Source: Bacteroidales bacterium
Lineage (GTDB): Bacteria; Bacteroidota; Bacteroidia; Bacteroidales; P3
Direction of reading: 5' to 3'
Assembly (NCBI GenBank): GCA_017483575.1
Contig: JAFUWF010000017.1
Span: 1-64,000, forward strand
DNA length: 64,000 nt
Part shown: piece by piece, positions 34,085-43,245 of the stretch
Layout of the letters: every line of letters begins with the position of its first letter
Numbering within the stretch: position 1 is the first letter of the stretch
Translations under genes and position numbers: made by a program
Notes under the pieces: model-generated
Database searches by the model: none
Seen by the model: only the letters and a program-made list of their open reading frames with translations
Told to the model about the DNA's origin: nothing

Positions 34085-34746
34085 ACGAATCGACAATTCA
34101 AGTAACAGGCACCGGCAGCATTCATGTCGTGCCCGACGTAACACGCCTTACCGTCTCCATTAAACGACATTTCGCTTCCTACAAGCTATCTTTTGAAAGT
34201 GCTAAAGAAAATAGCGCGTGGTTTGTCAAAATACTGGAATACAACCATCAGCCTGGCCAACTGGCCAAAACTGTTTGGTTCGACATCTCTGACCATCAGA
34301 CACCGCAGTACGACGAAGACGGCAACTACCTGGGTAGCGTTGCCGACGGCTATGACCTTAACCAACGTGTGCAGATTGACTTCGGCATTGACAACGTTCT
34401 TGTCAACAACGTGGTGCGTGGCATAGGAAAATTCATAGTTGGCGCACAGATCAATATCGGCTATACCGTGCGCGATCCACGTCCCATACAGCTCAAAATG
34501 TTGGAACGTGCCGTTAAAGATGCCAAAGAGAAAGCCACAATAATGGCCACCGCTGCCGGACGCGAGCTGGGGAATGTAACAAATATTGAATATGGAGAAC
34601 TTCATGACTCTCTTTCCGTTTATTCGCAGGCACGCAATATCCACGACAACGCAGAGGCCTCGGCCAGCACCGCCAGCAGTCTCGATATCACACCCGAAGA
34701 CCTAGTGATGAGCGACAAAGTCAACGTCTCGTGGAGTCTTAAGTAA
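34081..34746 (+). CDS. SIMPL (DUF541) domain protein without signal peptide
   Basis: The 221-residue product begins ESTIQVTGTGSIHVVPD, the conserved opening of DUF541/SIMPL proteins, and continues with the alternating strand and helix pattern (LERAVKDAKEKATIMATAAGRELG). Most family members are exported; this one lacks a signal peptide and so is probably cytosolic. It is translationally coupled to the HIRAN gene and lies 95 bp before mcrB. Its molecular role is unknown. Confidence 0.85.
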   Translation: MNESTIQVTGTGSIHVVPDVTRLTVSIKRHFASYKLSFESAKENSAWFVKILEYNHQPGQLAKTVWFDISDHQTPQYDEDGNYLGSVADGYDLNQRVQIDFGIDNVLVNNVVRGIGKFIVGAQINIGYTVRDPRPIQLKMLERAVKDAKEKATIMATAAGRELGNVTNIEYGELHDSLSVYSQARNIHDNAEASASTASSLDITPEDLVMSDKVNVSWSLK

Positions 34747-34779
34747 CATTATTATCGCATCAATATCAAGAAAAAGTTG

Positions 34780-34788
34780 TATTTTTGC
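34780..34788 (+). promoter_or_regulatory. Promoter of mcrB
   Basis: TATTTTTGC lies 53 bp upstream of the ATG at 34842. A possible TTG start at 34785 would lie inside this element, so the ATG was chosen. Confidence 0.7.
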
Positions 34789-34841
34789 ATTTTGAAAACG
34801 GAATTAATTACGCTTGTTGCAGCGAAAAAAATGGATGGAAA

Positions 34842-37202
34842 ATGAAATACACCTGGATACCGTTTTATACGGAAATGGCAGATAAACTATTGCCTTTTAA
34901 GGATAACAGGAAGGCCTTGCTTGATATTATATACGGGTTAAGCAAAGAATCGGTAGGATACATCCGGGCTAATGATGGTGGGCAAATTACAGATATTGAC
35001 CCATTTACTACTTTCGGCATCTTCAACCGAGGTATATCCGATTCTAATCGCATTAAATTATGCGAATACTTCAAGGACAAACTGAACATCAAAGCTAACG
35101 TTCCTTCAGAGTTTGACGGTGTTCCTGTTCTCCATAACCAGAAATCCACATTCTTCTGGAGAGATAAAATCCCTACTGACATTCAACCTCTTTGGGATTT
35201 ATTTGAATCTGCTTTGGTGGGTAACGAGAGCCCTGTGAGCAAAAATCTTGACATCGTCTTCAAACAAAAAGGGATTAAGTGGAACATAACAATGGGCTTG
35301 TATTGGATTAGGCCTTACGAATATATTTCACTCGACTCCATGAACAGAAAATTTATTCCATCCATCGGAATAAAAATGATTGAAGAAGATGAAATTGATG
35401 CGTCTCACTATTTTGCATTACTGAAAAACATCAAGACCCTAATCAAAGAGAAGAAGATAAATGCCTCCAATGTCCCTGAAATATCATACCGGGCATGGGT
35501 TTCCGGTAGAGAACAAACAATCAGAAACTACTGGCTGGTGGGCTATAGTTTCGGAGGTAACGATTCACAACTAGAGAGATTCAAGGCAGAAGGAATATGG
35601 GAGGGAGGCTTTGATGAGGAATCTGCGGTTGACAAAAAACTCCTCGCTCTATCAAAGACCATCAAGGAGGGTGATGTCATTGTTCTCAAGTCTTCATCGA
35701 CGAAAGGGACAAACCATGATTTACCCTTTTTGAGAGTAAAGGCTGTTGGTGTGGTGACAAGTCCCGTTTCTACCTATATGGTTGATGGATGCACCCGTTG
35801 TAGATGCAACGTAAACTACGTCGACTGGAATCAGACGGACTTTGACGGCAACATTTACGGCGCCTATAGAAAAACCATTCACCAAGCCGACAGCAAAGTG
35901 CAGGAAATAATCGATTATGTCAACAGATTAATCAACGGAGACCACATGATACAAAAGAAATACCAAACCTATATTGATTTACTGGAAGAAAGCCATAACC
36001 TTGTACTAACTGGCGCGCCCGGCACTGGCAAGACGTTTATGGCTCAGGAGATTGCCAAAGAGATGGGGGCTGAAACCAGGTTCGTACAGTTCCATCCTTC
36101 ATATGACTATACCGACTTCGTGGAAGGGCTACGCCCAGTAGAGAAGGATGATGGCCAGGTGGGGTTTGAACGGAAGGATGGTGTTTTCAAGGAGTTCTGC
36201 CGGGATGCCTTCAAAAATCTGGTGGATTCCGAGAAGAGCATCGAGAGTTTGACCAAGGAAATATCGTGGCAGGAGAGATTGGAACAATTTGTCGAGGATG
36301 CCATTGACCAAGAGACAAAATTCAAGACGGTCAATGGAAGTGAGTTCGCCATCACGGACATGAAGGGGCGTACAATCATAGTACATAATGAACAAAATGA
36401 GAAGACCACTAAGGTGGCTGTTAATGCCGACGACATCCTTGAACTGCTCACCAATGAAGTGTCGTTGAAGATTGTCAGAGACATCCGCAATTATTTCAAT
36501 CGCAAGTTTGGAACACAACCAGACTCATACGCATACATTATCACAAAGGCTATCAGAGACATGAAGCAGAAGATGCCTGTGGTGGAAGCCAACAAAGTAG
36601 AAAGGAAACCGTTTGTTTTCATTATCGACGAGATTAACCGTGGCGAAGCATCGAAGATATTTGGGGAGCTATTCTTTGCCATTGATCCAGGTTATCGGGG
36701 TAAGAAAGAGACCATGGTGCAGACACAGTACCAAAACCTCGTGCCAGAGACGGATGTATTTGCCAAGGGATTCTATGTACCAGAAAATGTTTATATTTTG
36801 GCGACAATGAATGATATTGACCGCTCTGTTGAAAGTATGGACTTTGCTATGAGAAGACGGTTTACTTGGAAAGAAGTAACACCAGCTGACACTGAGGCTA
36901 TGCTGGATACGCTTACATGTGCCAACGAGGCAAAGGCAACGATGGCTCGATTGAACAAAGCCATTGCTGAAACTGACGGTTTGGGAGCTGCTTATCAGAT
37001 TGGACCGTCTTATTTCCTAAAGCTCGAGAAGAGTGGAGGCGACTTCAATAAACTTTGGGAAATGAACATTGAACCATTGCTGAAGGAATACCTGCGTGGA
37101 TTCCGTAAGACAAGTGAGACTCTTGACAAATTCAAGTTGGCATATTTCGGAGCAAAGGAAGAAACGACAACTGACGATATAGAACTGATAGATGAGGATT
37201 AA
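34842..37202 (+). CDS. mcrB: McrB-type AAA+ GTPase of a modification-dependent restriction system
   Basis: The 786-residue protein has a C-terminal McrB motor: Walker A GAPGTGKTFM near residue 395, FVQFHPSYDYTDFVEGLRP after it, FIIDEINRGEASKIFGELF, and the McrB signature ATMNDIDRSVESMDFAMRRRF. The first 380 residues are not a standard DUF3578 head. Their last part (SKTIKEGDVIVLKSS to CNVNYVDW) has the look of a small beta-barrel reader such as a PUA/EVE fold, which would recognise modified bases; that is inference. It overlaps mcrC by 11 bp. The sequence is clearly more AT-rich than its neighbours, suggesting transfer. Confidence 0.92.
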   Translation: MKYTWIPFYTEMADKLLPFKDNRKALLDIIYGLSKESVGYIRANDGGQITDIDPFTTFGIFNRGISDSNRIKLCEYFKDKLNIKANVPSEFDGVPVLHNQKSTFFWRDKIPTDIQPLWDLFESALVGNESPVSKNLDIVFKQKGIKWNITMGLYWIRPYEYISLDSMNRKFIPSIGIKMIEEDEIDASHYFALLKNIKTLIKEKKINASNVPEISYRAWVSGREQTIRNYWLVGYSFGGNDSQLERFKAEGIWEGGFDEESAVDKKLLALSKTIKEGDVIVLKSSSTKGTNHDLPFLRVKAVGVVTSPVSTYMVDGCTRCRCNVNYVDWNQTDFDGNIYGAYRKTIHQADSKVQEIIDYVNRLINGDHMIQKKYQTYIDLLEESHNLVLTGAPGTGKTFMAQEIAKEMGAETRFVQFHPSYDYTDFVEGLRPVEKDDGQVGFERKDGVFKEFCRDAFKNLVDSEKSIESLTKEISWQERLEQFVEDAIDQETKFKTVNGSEFAITDMKGRTIIVHNEQNEKTTKVAVNADDILELLTNEVSLKIVRDIRNYFNRKFGTQPDSYAYIITKAIRDMKQKMPVVEANKVERKPFVFIIDEINRGEASKIFGELFFAIDPGYRGKKETMVQTQYQNLVPETDVFAKGFYVPENVYILATMNDIDRSVESMDFAMRRRFTWKEVTPADTEAMLDTLTCANEAKATMARLNKAIAETDGLGAAYQIGPSYFLKLEKSGGDFNKLWEMNIEPLLKEYLRGFRKTSETLDKFKLAYFGAKEETTTDDIELIDED

Positions 37203-38517
37203 TCTGACAGACAACAACATCGGGCAGCCGAATACAGGATTGTTCCAAAGGAGTGATTTGGCGGCCTTGTTTCCTATTGCCGACAAGACAATAGCAGAGT
37301 TGTGTCGTGAGAATGAAAACCTGCTCTTCTTCCCCTTTAGCATTGAGACGGCTGATGATAGGATTGGCGAGTCCACTGTTATAAACATTCTGAATACAGA
37401 CGACCCAGAGAAAGTTCGCATCAGCACAGGTAACGTGATGGGGTTTATCGGTGTAGGCAACCTTCGGATTAAGATCAAGTCGAGATTTGATGAAGGGCGT
37501 GACGACTTCCTTTTGCACTATATGCTTCAGAAAGTGTTATCTTTTAACCTTTTCGACCTTAAACATAACAATGAGCAAGAAGATGTCTTCGACTTCATTA
37601 TGTTCATGTTTCCCTATTTCCTGAAATCAGCCTTACGGCAAGGCGTTTACAGAGAATACCAAACCTATCGGCATAATGACGCAAATCTCAAGGGAACGAT
37701 TGATGTCGGAAGGCACATTGCGAGAAATGTTCCTTTTGTCGGTAACATCGCTTATTCTACAAGAGAATATAGCCACGACAACAATCTGACGGAGCTCATA
37801 CGTCATACCATCGAGTTTATGAAAACCAAGAAGTATGGGCAATCTGTTTTGAACATTGACCGTGAGACTATCGAAAATGTGAACACCATCGTTGAACATA
37901 CACCATTCTATAATAAAAACGAGCGCAGTAGCATTGTCAACAAGAACCTCCGCGTCAAGGTGCATCCGTATTATACTGAGTATCGACCTCTACAGACGCT
38001 CTGCCTCCAGATTCTCAGGATGGAAGAGGTGAAGTATGGTGAGCATGATGAGGAAGTCTGCGGTATCCTGTTTGACGGTGCTTGGCTATGGGAGGAATAT
38101 GTGAACATCCTTCTGAGCAATGTTGGCTTTACTCATCCAGAGAACAAACTACATAAGGGCGGAATATACTTGTTTGATAATCATAGTGGAGTTCGTTATC
38201 CAGACTTCTATAAGGATGACTTCGTACTGGATGCAAAATACAAGCGACTTGGCAACTATGACAAGGTGTCTAAGGTCAACCGGGACGATGTGCATCAGGT
38301 CATCGCCTATATCAACGCACTACATGCAACCAGAGGCGGTTTTGTGGCCCCATTAGAGCAAAAACAAGTGGAAGTGCCGACCTCTCATCTGAAAGATAGC
38401 GTTTCTACGCTCTCCATATTCGGCATCGAGATATGCAAAACGGCATCGTCGTATGCGGACTTCTGCGAGAAGATGAATAGAAACGAAACCGTCTTTATCA
38501 ATTCATTATCTATCTAA
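37192..38517 (+). CDS. mcrC: McrC-type nuclease subunit
   Basis: The 441-residue protein has the McrC plan: an N-terminal domain that contacts the McrB ring, a helical middle (LKGTIDVGRHIARNVPF), and a C-terminal PD-(D/E)xK nuclease. The catalytic site is visible as GVRYPDFYKDDFVLDAKYKRL, with the Asp of YPDF and D-A-K as metal ligands. With McrB it cuts DNA bearing modified cytosines. Codon use is AT-rich like mcrB, and the next gene, now broken, starts 7 bp after its stop. Confidence 0.92.
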   Translation: MRINLTDNNIGQPNTGLFQRSDLAALFPIADKTIAELCRENENLLFFPFSIETADDRIGESTVINILNTDDPEKVRISTGNVMGFIGVGNLRIKIKSRFDEGRDDFLLHYMLQKVLSFNLFDLKHNNEQEDVFDFIMFMFPYFLKSALRQGVYREYQTYRHNDANLKGTIDVGRHIARNVPFVGNIAYSTREYSHDNNLTELIRHTIEFMKTKKYGQSVLNIDRETIENVNTIVEHTPFYNKNERSSIVNKNLRVKVHPYYTEYRPLQTLCLQILRMEEVKYGEHDEEVCGILFDGAWLWEEYVNILLSNVGFTHPENKLHKGGIYLFDNHSGVRYPDFYKDDFVLDAKYKRLGNYDKVSKVNRDDVHQVIAYINALHATRGGFVAPLEQKQVEVPTSHLKDSVSTLSIFGIEICKTASSYADFCEKMNRNETVFINSLSI

Positions 38518-38524
38518 GATTCAT

Positions 38525-39884
38525 ATGCCCGACCACAAAATAGGACAACGCAAAGATAGATACATTGCCTTTTTGGATGACCTTTATGAAGGACTGATGG
38601 ATAACGAAGGAAATGTCGTTATCAGTCCAGCTTTGGGGTACCGGGAAATCTATGAGTTTGTTGACGGGGTTGCTATAGGCTTTCGGCTCGACCACAAGCC
38701 CGACGAGGGCGGTTGGGGACTCCTCAACGAGCGTGGCGAGAAAATCACCGATTTCAAGTACTGGCATATCGAACGTTTTGTGGAACGCAATCTGTACATC
38801 GCCTGCGTCACTCCTGGCCTCCGCAAGAACCTGATGCGAAACGACGGCACACTGGTTTTCAAAGAAAGCTATCAGGACATCTACAAAAACAGCTACAAGG
38901 GCGGCTATGTCATCGCTAGCAACACCATCCGAAAGACATCGGCGGCACCTAACCGCTACCCCAAAGGACTGCTGCACACGAAGGGCGAGGTGCTACTACC
39001 TGTGGAGTACGACGACATCCAATGGGTGAAAGGACGCGAGGACATTCTTTGCATCAAACGCGAAGGATATATTGGTTATGTATGTGCACTCTATAATGGG
39101 CAAACAGGCATCGAATTAGATGTGACACTTCCCGGCCTGTGGATGGGCGTGAAAGGCACTGTTTGCGAAGGCTGCATTTATTCTAAATGTATCGACTCGG
39201 AAGGCAAAGGCTGCGGCAAACTGTTCTTGCGTTCGTTCCGCGACCGCAACCTCTCTGGTGAGTGCGAATACAGGAAACGGTCGCTCACGGAGCCTTCGTT
39301 GTTTGGCAACTGCCATCGAACCACGCGCGCTACCTGAATATTGCACGCGCCATTTGCGTCGTGGCATTTCACGATGTCTATGGGCGCGAGATGTTCGACC
39401 GCAAGGGCCGATTTTCGCGTGAGTGCGGATTCGTTATGGACGACAGGCTGTTGAGCATAAACAGATTCTATGACCACAGTTCTTCTGACAATCCATATCA
39501 GCCTCTCTTCTTTAGCGTGGGGAACATTTGGCACGACCCTTCAAATCTAATCAACTACCCCCACGGCATATACTTCGACCAGTCGCTCCAGAATCTCAGG
39601 CAAACACTGGAGAGCTACAAATACACACCTGGTAAAAACGAACTATTCAAAAGAAGTACATCGTGCCCGGCGGGTTCAAACAACTTATGCACGAACTCTT
39701 GATGGACGATTTCCTAGACTACTTTTACAACCCTGAGCCAGTCATGGGCGAAGTATCCGTCAACTTCAATTATACCAAGCCAGCGGTTGTCAAGCGACTG
39801 GCTAGGAAATATCTCTCCTTCTGCCAGGAAGTCATTCCTCATCGTGCCACCCTGATGATTGAAAAACTGAAGCAGTATCTTTGA
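38525..39884 (+). pseudogene. WG-repeat protein gene broken by two frameshifts
   Basis: Three frames together give one protein of about 450 residues. Frame one (38525-39337) carries WG-like repeats (GGWGLLNERGEKI, GLLHTKGEVLLPVEYDDI). The sense then moves to a second frame from about 39262 (SNHARYLNIARAICVVAFHD). A third frame resumes from about 39650 (KKYIVPGGFKQLMHELL to 39884), across a run of A at 39650-39653 where one missing base explains the shift. It lies 7 bp after mcrC and looks like a third gene of that operon that has decayed, unless the shifts are assembly errors. Confidence 0.75.
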
Positions 39885-39957
39885 TTCGCTACGCTCACGA
39901 AGATACTGCATTTCGGATATATAAAAATAAAATTTTACCATATCACTCAACTTTCGT

Positions 39958-39967
39958 ATCTTTGCAC
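39958..39967 (+). promoter_or_regulatory. Promoter of the RAYT-type transposase gene
   Basis: TATCTTTGCA, a consensus -7 element, lies 20 bp upstream of the ATG at 39988. Confidence 0.75.
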
Positions 39968-39987
39968 CTCGAAAACAATAGAAGGAA

Positions 39988-41034
39988 ATGGCAGTAACAC
40001 CCTATCGTCCACGAAACCCGGGGCACGACTACTACGGTCGCGGGGTATACCTCATCACACTTGTTGTGAGCGGAAGGGACCCTCTGCTGGCGGGGTTCAC
40101 GACTGAGCTCGGTCGAGAAAGGATTGTCCTCACTCACTTGGGCGAAGCGGTGCAGCAGGCGTGGCAACAGACACCAGCCATCCAGGCTACCAACGGCAAC
40201 CGCGTGGCGGTGCACGCCAGCGTCTGTATGCCCGACCATTTCCATGGGGTCATCGAGGTGTTGGAGCCCATGTCATGGAGCCTCGGCGACATCATCCAGG
40301 CCTTCAAGTCCTCCTGCACGGCCCGCTGGCAGACGATGGTCGGATTGCCCTCGTCCACCAATCGACCGATCTCGGTCGATTGCCAAAGCCCCGACTGTCC
40401 CGCATGGCTGCGCGCCAAAGCCCTCGACCATTACACTGAGGGCTCGCTCATCCGCAGCCTCTCCTACAAGCAGCGGCAGGAGTACTACGCCTTCGTCGGC
40501 CGCACGCGGCGTCCGCTGTTCGACGACAACTACGACGACACCATCTGCCTCGACGAGCGCCACCGGCGGGCGATGATAGCCTATGTGGACGACAACCTAC
40601 GCCGGGCATTGCTGCGGCGCCGACTGCCCGACGTGCTGCGGCGATGCCTCCACATACAGATAGGCGAACGCAGCTACGGTGCCTTCGGCAACCTATTCCT
40701 ACTGCGCTGGGCCCGCAAGGTGCAGGTGCAATGCCACCGACGGCACCCGGTCAGCCACATCCCCTACGAGACCACCGACGATTTCGCCCGACAGCACGAC
40801 GCATGGGTCGCCGCCATTCTTGCCGGACAGACAGTTATCGTAACACCCGGCATCTCGCGCGGCGAGCAGCAGATGAAAAATGAATGCCTGGAGAAAGGCT
40901 ACCCCCTGATACACCTGCAGGACGAACCCATCGGACCATACTGGAAACCTGAACTCAGCCGATTCCACAACCTGAACACCCTCGCAGCGGAAATCTGCGC
41001 ATTTGAGGGAGAGGCTATGATAATACAGAATTGA
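39988..41034 (+). CDS. RAYT-type (Y1, HUH) transposase
   Basis: The 348-residue protein begins PYRPRNPGHDYYGRGVYLITL and has the HUH motif in SVCMPDHFHGVIEV near residue 85, followed by LGDIIQAFKSSCTARW. These are features of REP-associated tyrosine transposases. Catalytic Tyr candidates lie in AYVDDNLRRALLR near residue 200, where relatives have YIxxNPVRA. About 130 extra residues follow, unusual for the family. In other bacteria RAYTs move short palindromic REP sequences. It is coupled to a sigma-like gene by an overlap (TTGA). Confidence 0.85.
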   Translation: MAVTPYRPRNPGHDYYGRGVYLITLVVSGRDPLLAGFTTELGRERIVLTHLGEAVQQAWQQTPAIQATNGNRVAVHASVCMPDHFHGVIEVLEPMSWSLGDIIQAFKSSCTARWQTMVGLPSSTNRPISVDCQSPDCPAWLRAKALDHYTEGSLIRSLSYKQRQEYYAFVGRTRRPLFDDNYDDTICLDERHRRAMIAYVDDNLRRALLRRRLPDVLRRCLHIQIGERSYGAFGNLFLLRWARKVQVQCHRRHPVSHIPYETTDDFARQHDAWVAAILAGQTVIVTPGISRGEQQMKNECLEKGYPLIHLQDEPIGPYWKPELSRFHNLNTLAAEICAFEGEAMIIQN

Positions 41035-41051
41035 AGAAAACACTTGTGGCC

Positions 41052-41999
41052 ATGGATCAGATAGAGACAATTGCAGACATCATCCTCGCCGGGGGCGGAA
41101 AGGCCGACGAGGCGATGTACTACCTGCTGCACGAGCGGCTCGACCGGCAACTGCGTCACCGCTACGAGCCCTACCGGCGCCAGCTGCGCGACGACTACGA
41201 AGACCTGGTGGCCGACTTCTTCCTCTATCTGCGCGAGGGCGACTACGCCTCGCTGCGCCGCATCCGCAACAAGGCCGCCCTCGAGGGCTGGCTGCTCAGC
41301 ACCTTCCGCAACTACCTGACAAATCGTGCCGGTTCGGAACATGGGAATTCGCTAATTTGTAAATTCGATGATCAAGCCACGCGAACGACTGACGAATCAA
41401 CGAAATCACAAGTTCACGAGTTCGACGAGGTTGCCGCTGCCGCACAACTCATCGCCTATGCCCACCAGACGCTGCCGCCGCGCGACCGCTTCATCCTGCT
41501 CCGCTCGCTGCTCACCCTGCTCAACAAACAGCAGGCGCTACCCAACGACGACATGGCCGCCGCCCTAGGCATGACTCCCGTCGCCTACCGCGTATCCCTC
41601 CACCGCGCCAAGCGTCACCTCGCCCGCTTCCGCGACCGGCTATCCTCTCCCCTCTCCAGCAGGAGAGGGGCTGGGGGTGAGGCTATTCTCGACCCCGACC
41701 ACCAGTCGATGGCGCAGCACCTCAGCGACCACTTCGACGACCTCTACCCCACCCTGCTGCACTACTATACCCTCTCGCTCGACGCCCTCCCCACAGCCAC
41801 CGACGTCCGTCGCTTGCGCGAAAACTTCTGCGACACCACAGGCCTCCTGCTCCACGAACCCACGGCGCCTTACACCTTCACACCGCAGGCATTCTGGACA
41901 CGCCTGTCAGCCTTCCTCATCGAAGGAGAATCCGCATCTGCGCCACCTGCTCATACGCCATCGCATGGCTCCAGCGGCATTCACAAGAATAATTTTTAA
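41052..41999 (+). CDS. Sigma-70-like (ECF-type) protein with C-terminal extension
   Basis: Starting at the ATG at 41052 the protein has 315 residues; a TTG at 41031 overlapping the RAYT stop is an alternative. Residues 15-95 resemble sigma region 2 ([36 protein letters not shown]) and residues 135-190 region 4 ([29 protein letters not shown]). Array-derived residues fill the linker between them, and a palindromic GGAGAGGGG element is read in-frame after region 4. The last 100 residues are unassigned. Coupling to a transposase gene is unusual. Confidence 0.7.
   Translation: MDQIETIADIILAGGGKADEAMYYLLHERLDRQLRHRYEPYRRQLRDDYEDLVADFFLYLREGDYASLRRIRNKAALEGWLLSTFRNYLTNRAGSEHGNSLICKFDDQATRTTDESTKSQVHEFDEVAAAAQLIAYAHQTLPPRDRFILLRSLLTLLNKQQALPNDDMAAALGMTPVAYRVSLHRAKRHLARFRDRLSSPLSSRRGAGGEAILDPDHQSMAQHLSDHFDDLYPTLLHYYTLSLDALPTATDVRRLRENFCDTTGLLLHEPTAPYTFTPQAFWTRLSAFLIEGESASAPPAHTPSHGSSGIHKNNF
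41343..41428. repeat. 8-nt array (GAATTCGT-type, facing copies) inside the sigma-like gene
   Basis: AATTCGCT, AATTTGTA and AATTCGAT units on the left face ACGAATCA, ACGAAATC and ACGAGTTC units on the right. The block codes the linker between sigma regions 2 and 4. Confidence 0.7.
41644..41682. repeat. REP-like palindrome read in-frame in the sigma-like gene
   Basis: CCCCTCTCC and GGAGAGGGG pair around AGCA and are followed by CTGGGGGTGAGG. It is translated as [14 protein letters not shown] just after region 4. Similar hairpins are common REP-type elements in other bacteria. Confidence 0.75.
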
Positions 42000-42019
42000 C
42001 CCTAAAACATAGAAATACA

Positions 42020-42562
42020 ATGAAAGAATTGAAAGGTACCAAGACCGAGAAGAACCTGATGGAGGCGTTCGCTGGCGAGAGCATGGCGCGCAACAAGTAC
42101 ACCTACTATGCCTCCAAGGCCAAGAAGGACGGCTACGTCCAGATCTCCAACATCTTCGAGGAGACCGCCAAGAACGAGAAGGAGCATGCCGAGCTGTGGT
42201 TCAAATACCTCCACGGCGGCAGCGTGCCCACCACCACCGACAACCTGAAGGACGCCGCCGACGGCGAGAACCAGGAGTGGACCGACATGTACGCCCGCAT
42301 GGCCCGCGAAGCCCGCGAAGAGGGCTTCACCGAGATTGCCGCCAAGTTCGAGATGGTCGGCGCCATCGAGCGCGAGCACGAGGAGCGCTACCGCCGCCTG
42401 CTGAAGAACATCGAGGACGGCATCGTCTTCAGCCGCGAAGGCGACATGATCTGGCAGTGCTCCAACTGCGGCCACATCGTCGTCGGCAAGAAAGCCCCGC
42501 AGGTCTGCCCCGTCTGCAACCACGAGCAAGCCTACTTCCAGCTCAAACCCGAGAATTTTTAA
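42020..42562 (+). CDS. rbr: Rubrerythrin
   Basis: This 180-residue peroxidase protects anaerobes from hydrogen peroxide. The N-terminal diiron bundle shows [34 protein letters not shown] and [14 protein letters not shown] with the ligand Glu and His residues; the C-terminal rubredoxin domain has CSNCG and CPVCN. The gene is complete. Its last 78 bases are duplicated, imperfectly, at 44213-44290, on the far side of the HipBST module, which starts directly after its stop codon. Confidence 0.96.
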   Translation: MKELKGTKTEKNLMEAFAGESMARNKYTYYASKAKKDGYVQISNIFEETAKNEKEHAELWFKYLHGGSVPTTTDNLKDAADGENQEWTDMYARMAREAREEGFTEIAAKFEMVGAIEREHEERYRRLLKNIEDGIVFSREGDMIWQCSNCGHIVVGKKAPQVCPVCNHEQAYFQLKPENF

Positions 42563-42582
42563 TTATACCCAATCGGGTATAA
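42563..42582. promoter_or_regulatory. hip operator O1
   Basis: TTATACCC-AATC-GGGTATAA is a perfect palindrome with 8-bp arms that begins on the base after the rbr stop codon. It is the likely binding site of the HTH protein HipB. Confidence 0.8.
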
Positions 42583-42603
42583 GACCCGCTTCTAAAAGTA
42601 AAA

Positions 42604-42623
42604 CTACACCCTATCGGGTATAA
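42604..42623. promoter_or_regulatory. hip operator O2
   Basis: CTACACCC-TATC-GGGTATAA differs from O1 in the left arm. It is the inverted counterpart of O3. Confidence 0.75.
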
Positions 42624-42646
42624 TTATTCATTTTTTTTGAATATTT

Positions 42647-42666
42647 TTATACCCGAAAGGGTGTAG
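42647..42666. promoter_or_regulatory. hip operator O3, next to the promoter
   Basis: TTATACCC-GAAA-GGGTGTAG mirrors O2, so O2 and O3 form one large inverted repeat. It touches the TTTTG -33 box of the hip promoter. Confidence 0.8.
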
Positions 42667-42691
42667 TTTTGAAAAATCTTCGTATCTTTGC
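42667..42691 (+). promoter_or_regulatory. hipBST promoter
   Basis: TTTTG at 42667 and TATCTTTGC at 42683-42691 end 16 bp before the hipB ATG. Binding at O3 would block it, which implies autorepression. Confidence 0.75.
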
Positions 42692-42706
42692 AAAAAATTT
42701 TCGACA

Positions 42707-42919
42707 ATGAACGACTGCGGAAAATACGTCAAAGATATGCGAAAACACCATGGACTGACACAAGAGATTCTGGCAGCAAAAGCAGGCGTGGGCCTGCGTT
42801 TCCTACGAGAACTGGAAGCTGGCAAAGAAACCCTGCGAATGGACAAAGTAAATTGCGTCCTTGCCATGTTCGGTAGCGAGTTGGGGGTGGTGAAACAGAA
42901 AAAAGAAGCTGAAGAATGA
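42707..42919 (+). CDS. hipB: HipB-type antitoxin/repressor
   Basis: The 70-residue protein is one Xre-type helix-turn-helix: YVKDMRKHHGLTQEILAAKAG, then GLRFLRELEAGKETLRMDKV. In hip systems this protein binds operators upstream of its own gene and helps hold the kinase inactive. Three palindromes lie upstream here. Its stop overlaps the start of the next gene by four bases. Confidence 0.9.
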   Translation: MNDCGKYVKDMRKHHGLTQEILAAKAGVGLRFLRELEAGKETLRMDKVNCVLAMFGSELGVVKQKKEAEE

Positions 42920-43245
42920 GACAGGCCAATGTTTATTTCCAATCATCCTTTGCAGGCCGACTCAGCGAGGAGGAAGATGGCTACCGTTTCGAATATAACG
43001 ATGCATACCTTGGCCAACCCAATGCCATGGACATCAGTCTGACATTGCCCACAACGCAAAAGGTATTCCGTTCGAAAACAATGTTCCCCTTCTTCGATGG
43101 CCTGATACCCGAAGGCTGGCTGTTGGATATTTCCGTAAGAAACTGGAAACTTGACCCCAAAGACCGCATGGGGCTGCTGATGACCTGCTGTCGCGACTGC
43201 ATCGGTGCCGTTAGCGTTATAGCATCAACCAAGGAGGACGAATGA
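42916..43245 (+). CDS. hipS: HipS-like protein (HipA N-terminal domain as separate subunit)
   Basis: The 109-residue protein corresponds to the N-terminal subdomain of HipA: VYFQSSFAGRLSEEEDGYRFEY, LPTTQKVFRSKTMFPFFDGLIPEGWLL, then RNWKLDPKDRMGLLMTCCRDCIGAVSVI. In the tripartite HipBST systems, HipS is the antitoxin that inhibits the kinase HipT. It overlaps both neighbours by four bases, so the three proteins are probably made in fixed ratio. Confidence 0.85.
   Translation: MRQANVYFQSSFAGRLSEEEDGYRFEYNDAYLGQPNAMDISLTLPTTQKVFRSKTMFPFFDGLIPEGWLLDISVRNWKLDPKDRMGLLMTCCRDCIGAVSVIASTKEDE

Noticed and set aside
34785-34841. TTG start of mcrB at 34785
   Set aside because: It lies within the promoter -7 element; the ATG at 34842 is downstream of the likely transcription start.
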